Positions 25,204 to 36,100 of a DNA stretch of 64,000 nt are shown piece after piece. The notes beneath the pieces are model-generated. The model was not told the DNA's origin. It searched no databases and worked only from the letters and a program-made list of their open reading frames with translations. The stretch spans positions 1-64,000 of the forward strand of contig DASRND010000038.1 of the NCBI GenBank assembly GCA_035647615.1, given 5' to 3'. The position numbers and the translations under genes are program-made. Numbering within the stretch: position 1 is the first letter of the stretch; every line of letters starts with the position of its first letter. The DNA is from Bacteroidales bacterium (GTDB lineage Bacteria > Bacteroidota > Bacteroidia > Bacteroidales > 4484-276).

Positions 25204-25461
25204 CTACAAATTCTGTTTACGTTCCAACGACTCCTCATGTTTTGCAAAATCTTCAACAGGATCCTCTTCCGGAATTTCTTGTGGCGAAGAATCCGGTTTG
25301 CGGCGAGTCGGATTTTGCTCCCGCAACGCTTTAATTATTCCCCATAAAATGAACGCCAGCAGAAAAGCTCCTGCAATCCATATCCAACCTACACCCAGAT
25401 TATTCAACAAATCATTCATATCCAAATAATAAATTAAGGTTTTAAAAAGTGGAAACATCAA
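25204..25461 (-). CDS. Small single-span membrane protein
   Basis: The 85-residue product has one span (WIWIAGAFLLAFILWGII), then a basic and acidic tail (KALREQNPTRRK ... EEDPVEDFAKHEESLER). I favour the second Met (MNDLLNNLGVGW, 25425) because the first 12 residues look like leader sequence. It probably pairs with the SHOCT gene, having the same strand, the same general design and a short gap. Function is unknown. Confidence 0.55.
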   Translation of the reverse strand: MMFPLFKTLIYYLDMNDLLNNLGVGWIWIAGAFLLAFILWGIIKALREQNPTRRKPDSSPQEIPEEDPVEDFAKHEESLERKQNL

Positions 25462-25663
25462 ATACCACCGATGAAATTATTATTCCAATACGCCGAAAAC
25501 GCATTTCAACAACGTATTACCTGCCGGCACCAGTCATCGCGTTATTTTACCGGCAAAAAAAACGTAGGGTACTCATGGGTAAATTCCTACACACATTTGT
25601 TGCTGTGTTTCTACGATCAACCTTATCAGATGCAAAAAGGTGGTGTTGTGGAGGTAAAGCGTC

Positions 25664-26566
25664 TCAGCATACGGTTTCGCAGCCTTCGCTGATGTCGTGC
25701 TGCTCGATTTGAAAAGTAGTGTGTCCGATGTTAAAATGGCTCTGAAGCTCCTGCTGCAGGTTGCGGATAAATGAATCGTCGTGACCCGCCGGCATGACCA
25801 GGTGTGCGGTAAGAGCAACCGCAGTAGTACTCATGGCCCAGATGTGCAAATCGTGAATATCGACAACTCCATTCTGACTCAAAAGAAAATTACGCACTTT
25901 TTCGAGATCGATATGCCGGGGCACTGCGTCGAGCGCCAGGTCGATGGAATCGGTAAACAGGTGCCAGGTGCCCCAAAGCACCACGATAATAATCACAAAA
26001 CTAATGATGGGGTCGATCCATAATGCCCCCGTAAGGGTGATGAGTAAACCGGCTATTACCACACCCACCGAAACGCCGGCATCGGCAATCATGTGTAGAT
26101 AAGCTCCCCGGATGTTCAAATCGTGTTTTTGACCTTTCATAAATAGCAGCGCCGTAAGGGTATTAATTACCACTCCTATGCCTGCCACCCACATCACCTG
26201 GATAGAAGCAACCGGTTCGGGATTTTTGATTTTACTTACGGCATCCCAGCCAATAGCAGCCATTGCACCAAAAAGCAACAATGCGTTGAGAATAGAAACC
26301 AAAATGGTGGTCTTGCGTAAGCCATAGGTGTATTTACCTTTGGGACGGCGCGTGGCCAGCCAGGCTGCTCCCCAGGCAAATGCCAGACTCAGCACATCGC
26401 TGGCATTGTGAACTGCGTCAGCAAGCAACGCCGAGGAGTTGGCCAGCAATCCATAAATAACCTCTACAATCACAAAGCCGACATTGAGCGAAATGCCAAT
26501 GGCAAAGGCACGTCCGTAGCTGACATTTGAACCTTGAGCGTGCGTATGCGAATGATTGTGTGACAT
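25664..26566 (-). CDS. Cation diffusion facilitator (CzcD/ZitB-type metal exporter)
   Basis: The 300-residue product starts with a His-rich segment (MSHNHSHTHA) that binds metal. Six membrane spans follow. The two metal-site motifs are ADAVHNASD in span 2 and HMIADAG in span 5. The cytoplasmic C-terminal domain (about 215-300) carries HDLHIWAMS and GHTTFQIE, typical of the CDF dimer domain. These carriers export Zn2+, and sometimes Co2+ or Cd2+, from the cytoplasm by proton exchange. It is monocistronic, with an empty 240-base region upstream. Confidence 0.92.
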   Translation of the reverse strand: MSHNHSHTHAQGSNVSYGRAFAIGISLNVGFVIVEVIYGLLANSSALLADAVHNASDVLSLAFAWGAAWLATRRPKGKYTYGLRKTTILVSILNALLLFGAMAAIGWDAVSKIKNPEPVASIQVMWVAGIGVVINTLTALLFMKGQKHDLNIRGAYLHMIADAGVSVGVVIAGLLITLTGALWIDPIISFVIIIVVLWGTWHLFTDSIDLALDAVPRHIDLEKVRNFLLSQNGVVDIHDLHIWAMSTTAVALTAHLVMPAGHDDSFIRNLQQELQSHFNIGHTTFQIEQHDISEGCETVC

Positions 26567-26806
26567 CGTTTAAAAATAAGACTATGGCGATGAAACAACG
26601 AAGGTTTAAAAAGGTTTGAAAGTTTCTTCCCGGATTCCATTTACAAAACACTATTAGTTGTCCACTAAACCTATTATGGATCACACTATTCCTGATGAAT
26701 ACTGATAATCGTTAGAAAGAAGAATGTAAGCGGCTGCGCAGAAAAGGGGAACTCGCAAAACGAAAAGCATTACTTTTAGCCGTTCATTTATTTATACAAA
26801 ACTTGT

Positions 26807-28417
26807 ATGATCCGCTTGCGATATCTTATTATAATCTTCACGTTTTTTGTTTCGATTCCGCTCTTTAGCCTGTCGAACGACACATTGCTGCTGCAACTCG
26901 ACAAAGTGATTTTACAAAAAGAGGAGTTTAGAAATCAAAAATACCACAACATCGGGCAGCTCAAAAAAGAGCTTGAAGAAGCACACCGCGCTCATGATTA
27001 CGTGCAGGAATATCAATTTTGCCAGCAGCTCTTTGAGGAATATGGCTCCTTTATCTACGATTCAGCTTTTCATTATGCCTGGCGCATGCAGGATCTGGCG
27101 CGTGTTTCGGGTCAGCCCGAAAAAATAGCTACGGCACGTCTTAACATAAGTTTTGTATTGCTTTCGTCGGGCATGTTTCATGAGGCGCTCGACACACTTC
27201 AGGCCATCGATCCGCGCCATCTCACCGACCATCAGCAGGTGACACGGTACAATCACCTGGGACGCGCCAATTACGACATGTCAGAGTACTCCAACGACCC
27301 TCATTTTACGCCTTATTATATTGCGCACGGCAATGCTTTTATCCGAAAGGCTATCGCCATTGCCGACAGTGCAGCTTATCGCAAATGGGTGCTCACAGCA
27401 CTGCTTAACCTGAACGAGGGAAATACCGGCAGCGCCCGTTCTTTTTATAATAAGGTGCTTGATAATTTCGAAATCAGCACCCACGAAAAAGCCATGATTT
27501 ACGCCAGCCTGGCTACCCTCGACCTGAAAGAAATGGATACCACCGCAGCCATCGGCAACCTTACCCGCAGCGCTATGGCCGACATCCGGGCAGTAGTGAC
27601 CGAAACCATCGCGCTGCGCAATTTGGCCACGCTGCTTTACCGCAAAGGCGACATACTCAGAGCCTACAATTACATCCTGCTTGCCAACAACGACGCAGGA
27701 TTTTATGGCGCCCGCCAGCGCACCTTCCAGATTTCGGAGGTGCTCCCGCTGATTGAAGGCGAGAAACTGAAACTTACCGAAAACCAAAACCAACAGTTGC
27801 AGCTTTACGTGATTTTTTTGGCAATACTTGCCGCATTGGTGCTGGTTTCAATGCTGGTAATCGTCAAACAGCTCAGTAAATTGCGCAAAGCACGCGAAAC
27901 CATTTTGCAGGCAAATGTAAATCTGAAAGCCCTCAACGAAACCCTGAGCGAGGCCAACAAAATCAAAGAAGAATACATCGCCTATTATTTCAATATCAGC
28001 ACCACTTACGTGGATAAGCTTGAAATGCTGCGCGACAGCCTGCAGCGCAACATCGACAACCAACGCTACGAAAACCTGCAACAAGCCGTCGATAAGCTTA
28101 ATATTAAAAATGAGCGGCTTTTACTTTTTCAGAATTTCGATAAGATTTTTCTGAGCATCTTCCCCGATTTCGTCGAAGGATTCAACGCACTCTTCAAGCC
28201 CGAAGACCAGGTGCAGCTTACCGAAGATGGCGCCATGAACACGGACCTGCGCATCTTTGCGCTTATCCGTATGGGCATCACCGATAACGAAGCCATCGCC
28301 AAAATCCTCAACTTCTCCATCAACACTATTTATTCGTACAAAAACCGCATCAAAACCCGATCGGTTTTTGCCAACAACGAATTTGAAGATCACATCATGG
28401 CCATCCGGTCAGTTTGA
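26807..28417 (+). CDS. DUF6377 regulator: TPR sensor, membrane span, coiled coil and LuxR-type HTH
   Basis: The 536-residue product has a signal peptide, a helical TPR-like periplasmic region to about residue 325, one membrane span (about 329-350, YVIFLAILAALVLVSMLVI), and then a coiled coil (KARETILQANVNLKALNETL). At the end lies a helix-turn-helix region (RIFALIRMGITDNEAIAKIL ... SINTIYSYKNRIKTRS) like LuxR-type DNA-binding heads. This is the layout of the DUF6377 family, one-component membrane regulators of Bacteroidota, often linked to polysaccharide or stress genes. Its regulon is not visible here. Confidence 0.85.
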   Translation: MIRLRYLIIIFTFFVSIPLFSLSNDTLLLQLDKVILQKEEFRNQKYHNIGQLKKELEEAHRAHDYVQEYQFCQQLFEEYGSFIYDSAFHYAWRMQDLARVSGQPEKIATARLNISFVLLSSGMFHEALDTLQAIDPRHLTDHQQVTRYNHLGRANYDMSEYSNDPHFTPYYIAHGNAFIRKAIAIADSAAYRKWVLTALLNLNEGNTGSARSFYNKVLDNFEISTHEKAMIYASLATLDLKEMDTTAAIGNLTRSAMADIRAVVTETIALRNLATLLYRKGDILRAYNYILLANNDAGFYGARQRTFQISEVLPLIEGEKLKLTENQNQQLQLYVIFLAILAALVLVSMLVIVKQLSKLRKARETILQANVNLKALNETLSEANKIKEEYIAYYFNISTTYVDKLEMLRDSLQRNIDNQRYENLQQAVDKLNIKNERLLLFQNFDKIFLSIFPDFVEGFNALFKPEDQVQLTEDGAMNTDLRIFALIRMGITDNEAIAKILNFSINTIYSYKNRIKTRSVFANNEFEDHIMAIRSV

Positions 28418-28473
28418 GTTGCGGGTTGCAGGTTAATAAACCCGATCGAAATTTGAACGTGTAGCTTAGTAGG

Positions 28474-28491
28474 GTCGCCCGATCGGGCGAC
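28474..28491. repeat. Perfect 18-base palindrome
   Basis: GTCGCCCGATCGGGCGAC lies between two convergent genes. It may be a dispersed palindromic repeat or a weak terminator; there is no U-tract. Confidence 0.5.
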
Positions 28492-28536
28492 TGTACATGA
28501 CAGAACTTTGGGCTTTAGAATTTGTAAATTGCTGAT

Positions 28537-28875
28537 TCAAAAAATGCCGCCATTCCAGCCCCACAGGTCGCGGGGTGCATCCACAAATTCGATATAGATC
28601 CGATTTGCCGGAACATGGGTGGCTTCGGTAAGAAAGCCGGTGAGACGCGCCGACAGATCAGAAGTTTGTTCGCGGGGCAAGCCGATGCTTTTCAGCTCGC
28701 AATAAATCAACGGTGCATCGGTGCCTCCAAAAAGCATCTGCCGCTGATCTTCCACATCAATCATCACATATTTTTCCGGCTTGTGAAGCATCTCAGCTAC
28801 CAATTTCGAAAGGTTTGCGATAAGCTCATCGCCGGCATTCAGCTTTTGGTTGGTTTTAATTTTTAGATAAGGCAT
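28537..28875 (-). CDS. MIF/tautomerase superfamily protein
   Basis: The 112-residue product starts MPYLKIKTN; Pro 2 is the catalytic base of MIF-type tautomerases once Met is removed. It continues through the beta-alpha-beta units (VAEMLHKPEKYVMIDVED; PLIYCELKSIG) to NRIYIEFVDAPRDLWGWNG, the family's C-terminal pattern. Such trimers tautomerise phenylpyruvate; the natural substrate here is unknown. The Lys and Ile positions that shape the pocket look conserved. It is monocistronic. Confidence 0.9.
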   Translation of the reverse strand: MPYLKIKTNQKLNAGDELIANLSKLVAEMLHKPEKYVMIDVEDQRQMLFGGTDAPLIYCELKSIGLPREQTSDLSARLTGFLTEATHVPANRIYIEFVDAPRDLWGWNGGIF

Positions 28876-29003
28876 AGAAAAAGATTTTAAATCACAAAAA
28901 ACAAATAAAATTCAAAACTCAATGACCAAAAAACGAAGATTTGAATTTTGGTTTTTGGAATTTATTTGTCATTTGAAGCTTTTCATTTGGAATTTTATAA
29001 ATC

Positions 29004-31085
29004 CTATTTCGGATATTCGATGCGGATGTGATAAATGTTCATCAGCTTCTTTTTCAAAATTTTCTTCGTCTTGTTGATGTCGCGCAGTGTGATGTTGGAA
29101 TTGATAAACTGGCCGGATTCCACCTGTTTGTTGATGATGTTTTCCACCAGATTGTTGATGGTCACCTCGTCGATAATTTTCATACTGCGTGCGGCGGCTT
29201 CCACCGAATCCGACATCATCACCACGCTGGTTTCTTTGCTAAAAGGTATCGGGCCGGGATAGGTAAAGCGGCGCGGGTCGACCTTTTCGTCGGGATTTTC
29301 TTTTTGCTGCATGGTGTAGAAATATCCCACTTTACTATTTCCGTGATGGGTGCGGATAAAGTCGATGATCTGCTCGGGCAGCTTGGCTTTTTTTGCTTTT
29401 TCGATGCCATCAATTACGTGATCAATAATGATACGGGCGCTCTCTTCGTAGGTAAGCTCGTCGTGCGGATTGACACCCGTCACCTGATTTTCGATAAAAT
29501 ACATCGGATGATTCATCTTACCAATATCATGATACAAAGCTCCTGTTCGTGTGATTAGCGCGTCGCCACCAATTTCGTAAATACACTCTTCGGCCAGATT
29601 GGCTACCTGCAGCGAATGCTGAAACGTACCCGGAGCGCGCATGCTAAGCTCGCGCAGCAATTTGCTGTTAGTATCCGAAAGCTCCAGCAACGTTACGTCG
29701 GTGACCAGCGAAAACATGCGTTCGAAGAGATAAATGAGCGGGTAAGCTATCAAAATGAGCAGCGCGCTGCCGCCAAACATGGCATAATCCACCGGGCGTA
29801 TGGTCGAGAAATTTCCTTCCTGTATCAGATTGAGCCCTGTATAAATGGCCGCGTAGGAAAGAAAAACCACAACGGCCGTAAACAGAAACTGCGACCGTTT
29901 TTGTAGATTAACAATACTGAAAATGGTGATGATCCCGGCAATGAGTTCCATAAACAAAAACTGGAAACTATTGGGAACCAGAAATCCGATAAGGATGATC
30001 ATAATTAGATAAACGTACAACGCCAGCCGTGTATCGAAAAAAACACGGATGAGAATGGTGCCGATACACAAGGGCACCAGGTAAATAAACTGTGGGTCGA
30101 TGCGCAGTGCCACGCTGGTGAGGAATACCATAAGGATGAGCACCAGCAATATCAGGATCACCTTTTTGTTGTCGCGCAGTACGTCGCGGCGGAAGAAGTA
30201 AAGGAAAAACACCAGCACCATCAGCGAAATGGCCACCAGCAGCACCTGCCCGGCAAGGATGAGGTAATAATTGCTGTCCTGCCCCAGCCGTGCCTCGTAC
30301 TCCTGGCGCAGCGATTCGAGCACTTGGAACTTATTTTTGTTGGTAAGCTCTCCCTTCGAAATAATGCGCTCGCCCTCCTGCACCATGCCACGTGTAGAAG
30401 ATATCTGACTCAGATAATTCTGCAGCTCTTTCCGGGTCATCGATTCGTTGTAAGAAACGTTTTGCGTCATCGACTCTTCGAGCAGCTGTTTGAGCAGCTC
30501 TTGGTCGACGCCCTCGGATTGCGCCAGCATATTTTTAATTTTCTCGTATGCTGTATGGATGGTGTAAAGATCGCCCAGACGCACCTTCTCAGCCGTATTG
30601 TTGATGATGAGCGTGATTTGATAATCGGGTGGCTTATTTTCGATGGCAGGTATGGTTTGTATGATGCCACGGTTGAGCGTAGAGGAAAGGATTTTAAGCG
30701 CGCGTTCGAGCGAAGCCTGCTTCAAATTAAGGTTGGTAGCAGATGGCCCGTATTTAAGCACCCAATAGTTGTTGAAATTATCGATAAACTCGCTGCGGAT
30801 GATTTCACTTTTCTGCATATTAAAATCGAAAAACAGCTCCCGATTGGCCATAATTTCGTTGCGCTCTTTTTCGGCTTCCTCGGGCGCTTTGAGTATTGGG
30901 AAGTCGAAAGGCGCTATCAGATCTTCGTGCTGCCACGGACGTCCTCTGGTGTATTCATATTTGAATTTGGCCTCTTTCGGAAAAAAGGAAACCAGTATCA
31001 CGAGGCTTCCCAGAAAAAGAAAAACCTTGTAAAATATCGAATAATGCTGACTGATGAAGTTCCAGATTCTGCTCATAACAACCAA
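29004..31085 (-). CDS. 7TM receptor with cytoplasmic HD phosphohydrolase domain (PgpH/YqfF-like)
   Basis: The 693-residue product has an N-terminal span, an extracytoplasmic helical domain (about 60-285), seven clustered spans (about 290-490) and an HD domain: HSLQVANLAEE, then LYHDIGKM with the metal-binding His-Asp, and RTHHG. This is the 7TMR-HDED/HD family, which includes the c-di-AMP phosphodiesterase PgpH. c-di-AMP or another cyclic dinucleotide is the likely substrate. The preferred start is Met 4 (MSRIWNF, 31076). It is divergent from the NlpC gene. Confidence 0.88.
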   Translation of the reverse strand: MVVMSRIWNFISQHYSIFYKVFLFLGSLVILVSFFPKEAKFKYEYTRGRPWQHEDLIAPFDFPILKAPEEAEKERNEIMANRELFFDFNMQKSEIIRSEFIDNFNNYWVLKYGPSATNLNLKQASLERALKILSSTLNRGIIQTIPAIENKPPDYQITLIINNTAEKVRLGDLYTIHTAYEKIKNMLAQSEGVDQELLKQLLEESMTQNVSYNESMTRKELQNYLSQISSTRGMVQEGERIISKGELTNKNKFQVLESLRQEYEARLGQDSNYYLILAGQVLLVAISLMVLVFFLYFFRRDVLRDNKKVILILLVLILMVFLTSVALRIDPQFIYLVPLCIGTILIRVFFDTRLALYVYLIMIILIGFLVPNSFQFLFMELIAGIITIFSIVNLQKRSQFLFTAVVVFLSYAAIYTGLNLIQEGNFSTIRPVDYAMFGGSALLILIAYPLIYLFERMFSLVTDVTLLELSDTNSKLLRELSMRAPGTFQHSLQVANLAEECIYEIGGDALITRTGALYHDIGKMNHPMYFIENQVTGVNPHDELTYEESARIIIDHVIDGIEKAKKAKLPEQIIDFIRTHHGNSKVGYFYTMQQKENPDEKVDPRRFTYPGPIPFSKETSVVMMSDSVEAAARSMKIIDEVTINNLVENIINKQVESGQFINSNITLRDINKTKKILKKKLMNIYHIRIEYPK

Positions 31086-31221
31086 AATTTTGAAGCGAAA
31101 GTAGCTTTTTTTTTACCTGTCGGGAAAATAACCCGCTACTACGCCGGTTTTCAGTTTTTTTGTTTTGTATGGATGAACGCTAATTGCAGCATAATTGTTA
31201 ACATTGCCAAAAAATAATCGT

Positions 31222-32001
31222 ATGGAAACTTTTGGATTTTGCAATCTGAGCTGTGTGCCGTTGCGCGCTGCAGCCAGCCATCGCAGCGAGATGGTGAGCC
31301 AGTTGCTTTTTGGCGACACCTTTGAAATTATGGGCACCGAAGACTCCTGGCTGGCGGTGCAATGTAGCCACGACGATTATCAGGGATTTATTGATGAGCG
31401 GCAATGTTTGCTGATCTCTGACAAAGAGTATCATCATCTGCAGAAAGCTCACGATAAGTATTCTACTAATGCTGCAAGTTATGTCACCGACCAGGCGGGC
31501 AATCGTACAGGCATTTTTCCGTGTGCAAATATGCGAGGCTTTCGGGGTGGGAAGTTAACATTGGGCACTACTACATTTTCTTTTGATGAACCCATACAAA
31601 AACCTGCTCATCCGGCTAGCGGCGATAATCTGATAGCTACGGCACAGGTGTACCTCAACGCTCCGTACTTGTGGGGCGGACGCTCGATGGCAGGCATCGA
31701 CTGCTCGGGACTGACGCAAAACGTTTTTAAACAAAACGGAATTGCGCTCCACCGCGATGCTTCTATGCAAGCTACCCAAGGCGAAACGATACATCTGATA
31801 TGGGAAGCGCAGCCCGGCGACCTGGCTTTTTTTGATAATGCCGATGGCGAGATAACGCACGTCGGAATCATCGCCGGCGAAGGAACCATCATCCACGCTT
31901 CCGGCTTTGTTCGCCTCAACGACATCGACCACCAGGGCATCTTCGACAGCAAAATCAGAAAATATACCCACAACCTGAGGATTATCAAGAGGAATGTTTA
32001 A
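31222..32001 (+). CDS. NlpC/P60 peptidoglycan hydrolase
   Basis: I take ATG 31222, where homology begins (METFGFCNLSCVPLRA); the upstream frame is intergenic. The 259-residue product has an SH3-like N-terminal part (about 1-110) and the NlpC/P60 domain from about 130: catalytic Cys in GIDCSGL (about 163), His in ITHVGI (about 218) and the third residue region IIHASG. Such enzymes cut between gamma-D-Glu and meso-diaminopimelate in cell-wall peptides. There is no classical signal peptide, so it may act in murein recycling in the cytoplasm. Confidence 0.85.
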   Translation: METFGFCNLSCVPLRAAASHRSEMVSQLLFGDTFEIMGTEDSWLAVQCSHDDYQGFIDERQCLLISDKEYHHLQKAHDKYSTNAASYVTDQAGNRTGIFPCANMRGFRGGKLTLGTTTFSFDEPIQKPAHPASGDNLIATAQVYLNAPYLWGGRSMAGIDCSGLTQNVFKQNGIALHRDASMQATQGETIHLIWEAQPGDLAFFDNADGEITHVGIIAGEGTIIHASGFVRLNDIDHQGIFDSKIRKYTHNLRIIKRNV

Positions 32002-32047
32002 GAATAAGGTTTAATGTTAATTGTTATCTGTTAATTGTTAATGGTTC

Positions 32048-32079
32048 ATTGCTTCTCCGCCAGCTGGCGGAGAAGCAAT
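32048..32079. repeat. Perfect 32-base palindrome
   Basis: ATTGCTTCTCCGCC and its inverse pair around AGCT, about 50 bases after the NlpC/P60 stop. It can form a strong hairpin and may block transcription or RNA decay. Confidence 0.7.
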
Positions 32080-32369
32080 CTGTCATCATTCCTAAATTAT
32101 TATCCGTTAATTGTTATTTGTTATCCGTTAATTTGCTCATCCACCATAAGGCGGGTGTTGTTTGTGTCTCGAATCGCCCATCTCTCAGGATTTTTTCAGG
32201 ATGAAATTTATTTTGCGCTTTCCACCATCGACCCTACCTTCTGCATCTTGCTCCTTACTCTATGCACTATGCGCCACGCGCCCTGCGCCATGCTCTATGC
32301 GCCATGCTCTATGCGCCCTGCGCCCCACATTTTTAAATCGTTTTAATATCACCGCCTTATTATTAAAAT
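32080..32369. repeat. Degenerate CGCCATGCTCT repeat tract
   Basis: From about 32260 to 32325 the sequence is a run of variants of CGCCATGCTCTATGCGCC. A very similar tract lies at 38780-38862. Both stand a short distance upstream of a gene start. The rest of the gap, with repeated TTGTTATCTGTTAAT-type A/T words, has no gene. Confidence 0.6.
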
Positions 32370-32377
32370 TATCTTTG
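32370..32377 (+). promoter_or_regulatory. Bacteroidota -7 promoter element
   Basis: TATCTTTG fits TAnnTTTG; the start point would be near 32383, 31 bases before the thioredoxin-like gene. No convincing -33 was found. Confidence 0.4.
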
Positions 32378-32413
32378 CCCCGTTTTATTTTATCCCAACA
32401 AAAGACAATATCA

Positions 32414-32761
32414 ATGACACTACAAACCAATTTACAACACATAACCTCAGCCGATCAATTTCGAAAAATCCTGACCGAAAATAACAATGTGATGATTTGC
32501 TGCGGTCGCATGGGGCCCATGTGCACACCGGTGTACCAAACCATGAAAAAACTTGAAGGCGAATACAATCACGTAGCTTTTTATGATTTCCTGTTCGATC
32601 ATCCCGATGCACATCTTATCAAAAGCCTGCCTGAATGTAAGAGCTTCATGGGATTGCCTTTTACGGTTTATTACAAAAATGGTGAAGTAACCGCAGCCAC
32701 CACCAGCATACAAAACGAAGGGCAGATTCGCCAGGTGCTCGACGCACAATTTGGCGGATAG
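32414..32761 (+). CDS. Thioredoxin-fold protein with unusual CX6C motif
   Basis: The true start is ATG 32414; the frame is open further back but only over a repeat tract. The product has 115 residues with the pattern MICCGRMGPMCTPVY at the place of the thioredoxin active site. There the two outer Cys are separated by GRMGPM instead of the usual two residues. A helix, GLPFTVYYKNGE (cis-Pro strand) and the C-terminal helix of the fold follow. Cytoplasmic, probably a thiol reductase or a chaperone for a metal or sulfur relay. It is monocistronic. Confidence 0.7.
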   Translation: MTLQTNLQHITSADQFRKILTENNNVMICCGRMGPMCTPVYQTMKKLEGEYNHVAFYDFLFDHPDAHLIKSLPECKSFMGLPFTVYYKNGEVTAATTSIQNEGQIRQVLDAQFGG

Positions 32762-33180
32762 GGTAGCATCGTTCTTAATTTCTTTCTTTGATCTCAAAAG
32801 TCGAATTTTAAAATTTTTCAACCGTGGATGCTGCCCGACTGCAGGCTCCTGCAACCATTTCGCGGCTTCTCAGGCTTCGGCCGCATCTTCTCGGTGAGGA
32901 TAAAAATAAATTTTGAGTGATAAATGATGGGATGTGAGAACGAAACCATTGGATTACAATCAATTCGGCTAATAAAGGTAATTCTGCGGAAAGAATTTAG
33001 CTTTAAAACTTTCTGTCATTTCATCATGATTTATCAACAATCATATCTAACTTATTGTATATCACCAAAATAAAATTGGATAACATTTTATGTCAATCAT
33101 GGCCTAATGCAAAGCAAAATTCTATTTTTACACCATCATTTTGAATTAAATTTTTATTTACTTATTTAATAAAATGCACT
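32762..33180. other. Gap without recognised gene
   Basis: A 419-base region between the thioredoxin-like gene and the TonB receptor. It turns very AT-rich after 32990 and should hold the receptor's promoter and leader. I see no ORF with coding character and no strong hairpin. Confidence 0.5.
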
Positions 33181-36100
33181 ATGAAAAGATCATTACTTAA
33201 CTTGATGTTTACGCTGGCTCTGGTGTTCGCCGCGCAAACTCTATTTGGGCAGGTGACTACCTCAGCCATGAATGGGCGAGTTATGGACACTAACAAAGAA
33301 TTGCTTCCGGGGGCTACTGTGATTGCCATCCACCAGCCATCAGGAACACAGTATGGCACCATCACCAGTGGTGAAGGCTATTTCAACCTAACTGGTATGA
33401 GAGCCGGTGGCCCATATTCAGTGGAAGTATCTTTCGTGGGATATTCCAAAGAGACTTATTCGGACATCACTTTGTTCTTAGGGCAAACTTTTGTTCTGAA
33501 TGCTGTTCTAAAAGAGGGACTAGAACTAGGCGAAGTTATGGTTGTGGGCAAGAAAGCATCTGCATTCCAAACTGATAAAACAGGTGCCACCACCAACATC
33601 TCAAATCAAGAATTGACCAGAATGCCCTCCATCAGTCGAAGCATCCAGGACATTACGCGTATTTCACCTTATGCTAACGGGATGGGCTTTGCCGGTGGAG
33701 ATGGTAGGTCTACCAACTTTACGGTGGATGGTGCTAATTTCAACAACAACTTCGGCTTAGGCCCCAACCTTCCCGGAGGAGGCAACCCCATTTCATTGGA
33801 TGCTATCGAGGAAGTTCAGGTTGTAGTTGCTCCTTTCGACATCCGCCAAACCAACTTCATTGGTGGTGGTATCAACGCAATTACAAAATCGGGAACCAAC
33901 CAATTCAGAGGATCTGCCTACGCCTACCTCAAAAACCAGGATATGCGTGGCAACAGGATTGGTGATGTTGACTTTGGAGAACGCGATAAAGAATCCACAA
34001 AAACTTATGGCCTCACATTGGGTGGTCCAATCATTAAAAACAAACTATTCTTTTTTGTAAACGGGGAATACGAAATCAACCCCGGTCAGGTTGTTACCTG
34101 GCGACCTTCTGAAGATGGCGTCATGAACACCGACCTCATGCTGTCGCGCACCAGCAAAGAAGACTTGGAATCGGTAAGACAACATCTGATTTCAAAATAC
34201 GGTTATGATCCTGGTTCATACAATAGTTTCCCCGCTGATGAGAACAACAAAAAACTCATGGCCCGCATCGACTGGAATATCAATAAATCTCACAAGATGA
34301 GTGTCAGATATAACTACACTAAAAATCAAGCATGGTATCCAACAAATGGAAACTCAACAGATGCTGGCTTCCGTAACCGTTCGATGAACCGAATTTCACA
34401 ATATTCGATGGCCTTCTCCAACTCCATTTATTCACAAGACAATACCGTTAACTCTATCGCGCTTGATTTGAACAGTCGTTTTTCAAACAAGGTTTCGAAC
34501 CAGTTCCTGGCCACCTACACAAAAATTGAAGATATGCGTGGATCAGAATCAAGCCCGTTCCCTTTTATCGACATCATGAATGGTGTTAATCCTGATGGCA
34601 GTCAGATTCTTGAGCCATACATGTCGGCAGGTTATGAATTGTTTACCTGGAACAACGGAGTAAACAACAATATTTTAAATATCGTTGATAACGTAAACCT
34701 CTATTTAAACAATCATAAAATTACCATCGGAGCAGGTTTTGAACATCAGATGGCAAACAACTCCTATATGCGCAACGGAACCGGTTACTACCGTTATGCA
34801 AGCGTTGATGATTTCCTGAACGAGGCCGCTCCCAGGGATTTTTCGATTACTTATGGTTACGCAGGAGAGAAAAACCCTGCTGCTGAAGTTGCATTCAACC
34901 AGTTTAGTATCTATGCCCAGGATGAGTGGAACATCAATCGGAATTTCAAATTATCTTATGGTATTCGTGCCGATTACCTGGTCTATGATGACGAGAACAT
35001 CTTAAGAAACAATGCAATTTATGATCTAAACTTTTCAGACCCGGTTTTAGATGAAAATAACAATCCGGTTCTTGACGACGAGGGTAATCAAGTTTTTAAA
35101 AATGGTGGTAATAAAATTGATACAGGTGTATGGCCCGACGCAAAAGTCCAGATTTCACCAAGGGTTGGTTTCACCTGGGATGTAATGGGTGATCAATCAT
35201 TGAAGCTGCGCGGTGGTACAGGTTTGTTTGCCGGCAGATTGCCCCTGGTTTTCTTTACCAATATGCCCACCAACTCAGGCATGGTACAAGGCAGTTATTC
35301 TGCTGTAACAAAGTATGATTCTGATGGTAACGTCACGAGTGCTGATCCTAATCTTGAATTACTGGCCGGAGGCATGATTACTGATGTAGATGAAATGATT
35401 CGGATATTAGGATTACAGAACACCATTACCCCTGAAGACGGTGCACTTCCACGCGATATTAATGCCGTTGACCCTGACTTTAAGATGCCTCAGGTATGGA
35501 AAACTTCATTGGCTTTAGATTATGAAATTCCGGTTTCTTTCCCATTATCGGTAACAGTGGAAGGTATCTTTACCAAGACCCTCAATGATGTAATGTTAAA
35601 AAACTACGACCTTAAAGAACCTGATGATACCTGGCAACGATTCAGCGGTGCAGATGACCGGTATTTTTATCCTGCCAAAGCTGATTTGACATACAATGGA
35701 AGAAATGCATATGTTCTTTCGAATACCAGTGATGGATGGGGTGCAATTGGCAATATTTCTATCTTCGCCGAACCTGCAAAAGATCTGAACCTGATGGCTG
35801 CTTACACCTTCACTGAATCAAAAGAAATTTCAGGCATGCCGGGTAGCAACGCAGCATCTGCTTATACAGGTCTCATCGAAATTGATGGCCCGCATCTTCC
35901 TTTGAACCAACGCTCACAATATGTTGTTCCATCCAAAGTAATTGCTTCTGCTTCCTGGAAAATTCCCTGGGGAAACAATGCCTTAAAATCTGGTACAATC
36001 GTTAACTTGTTCTATTCCGGCTTTACACCTTACGGCAATAGCTTTACTTACACAAATGACATGAATGGCGATGGCATTGCAACTGATTTGATTTACATCC

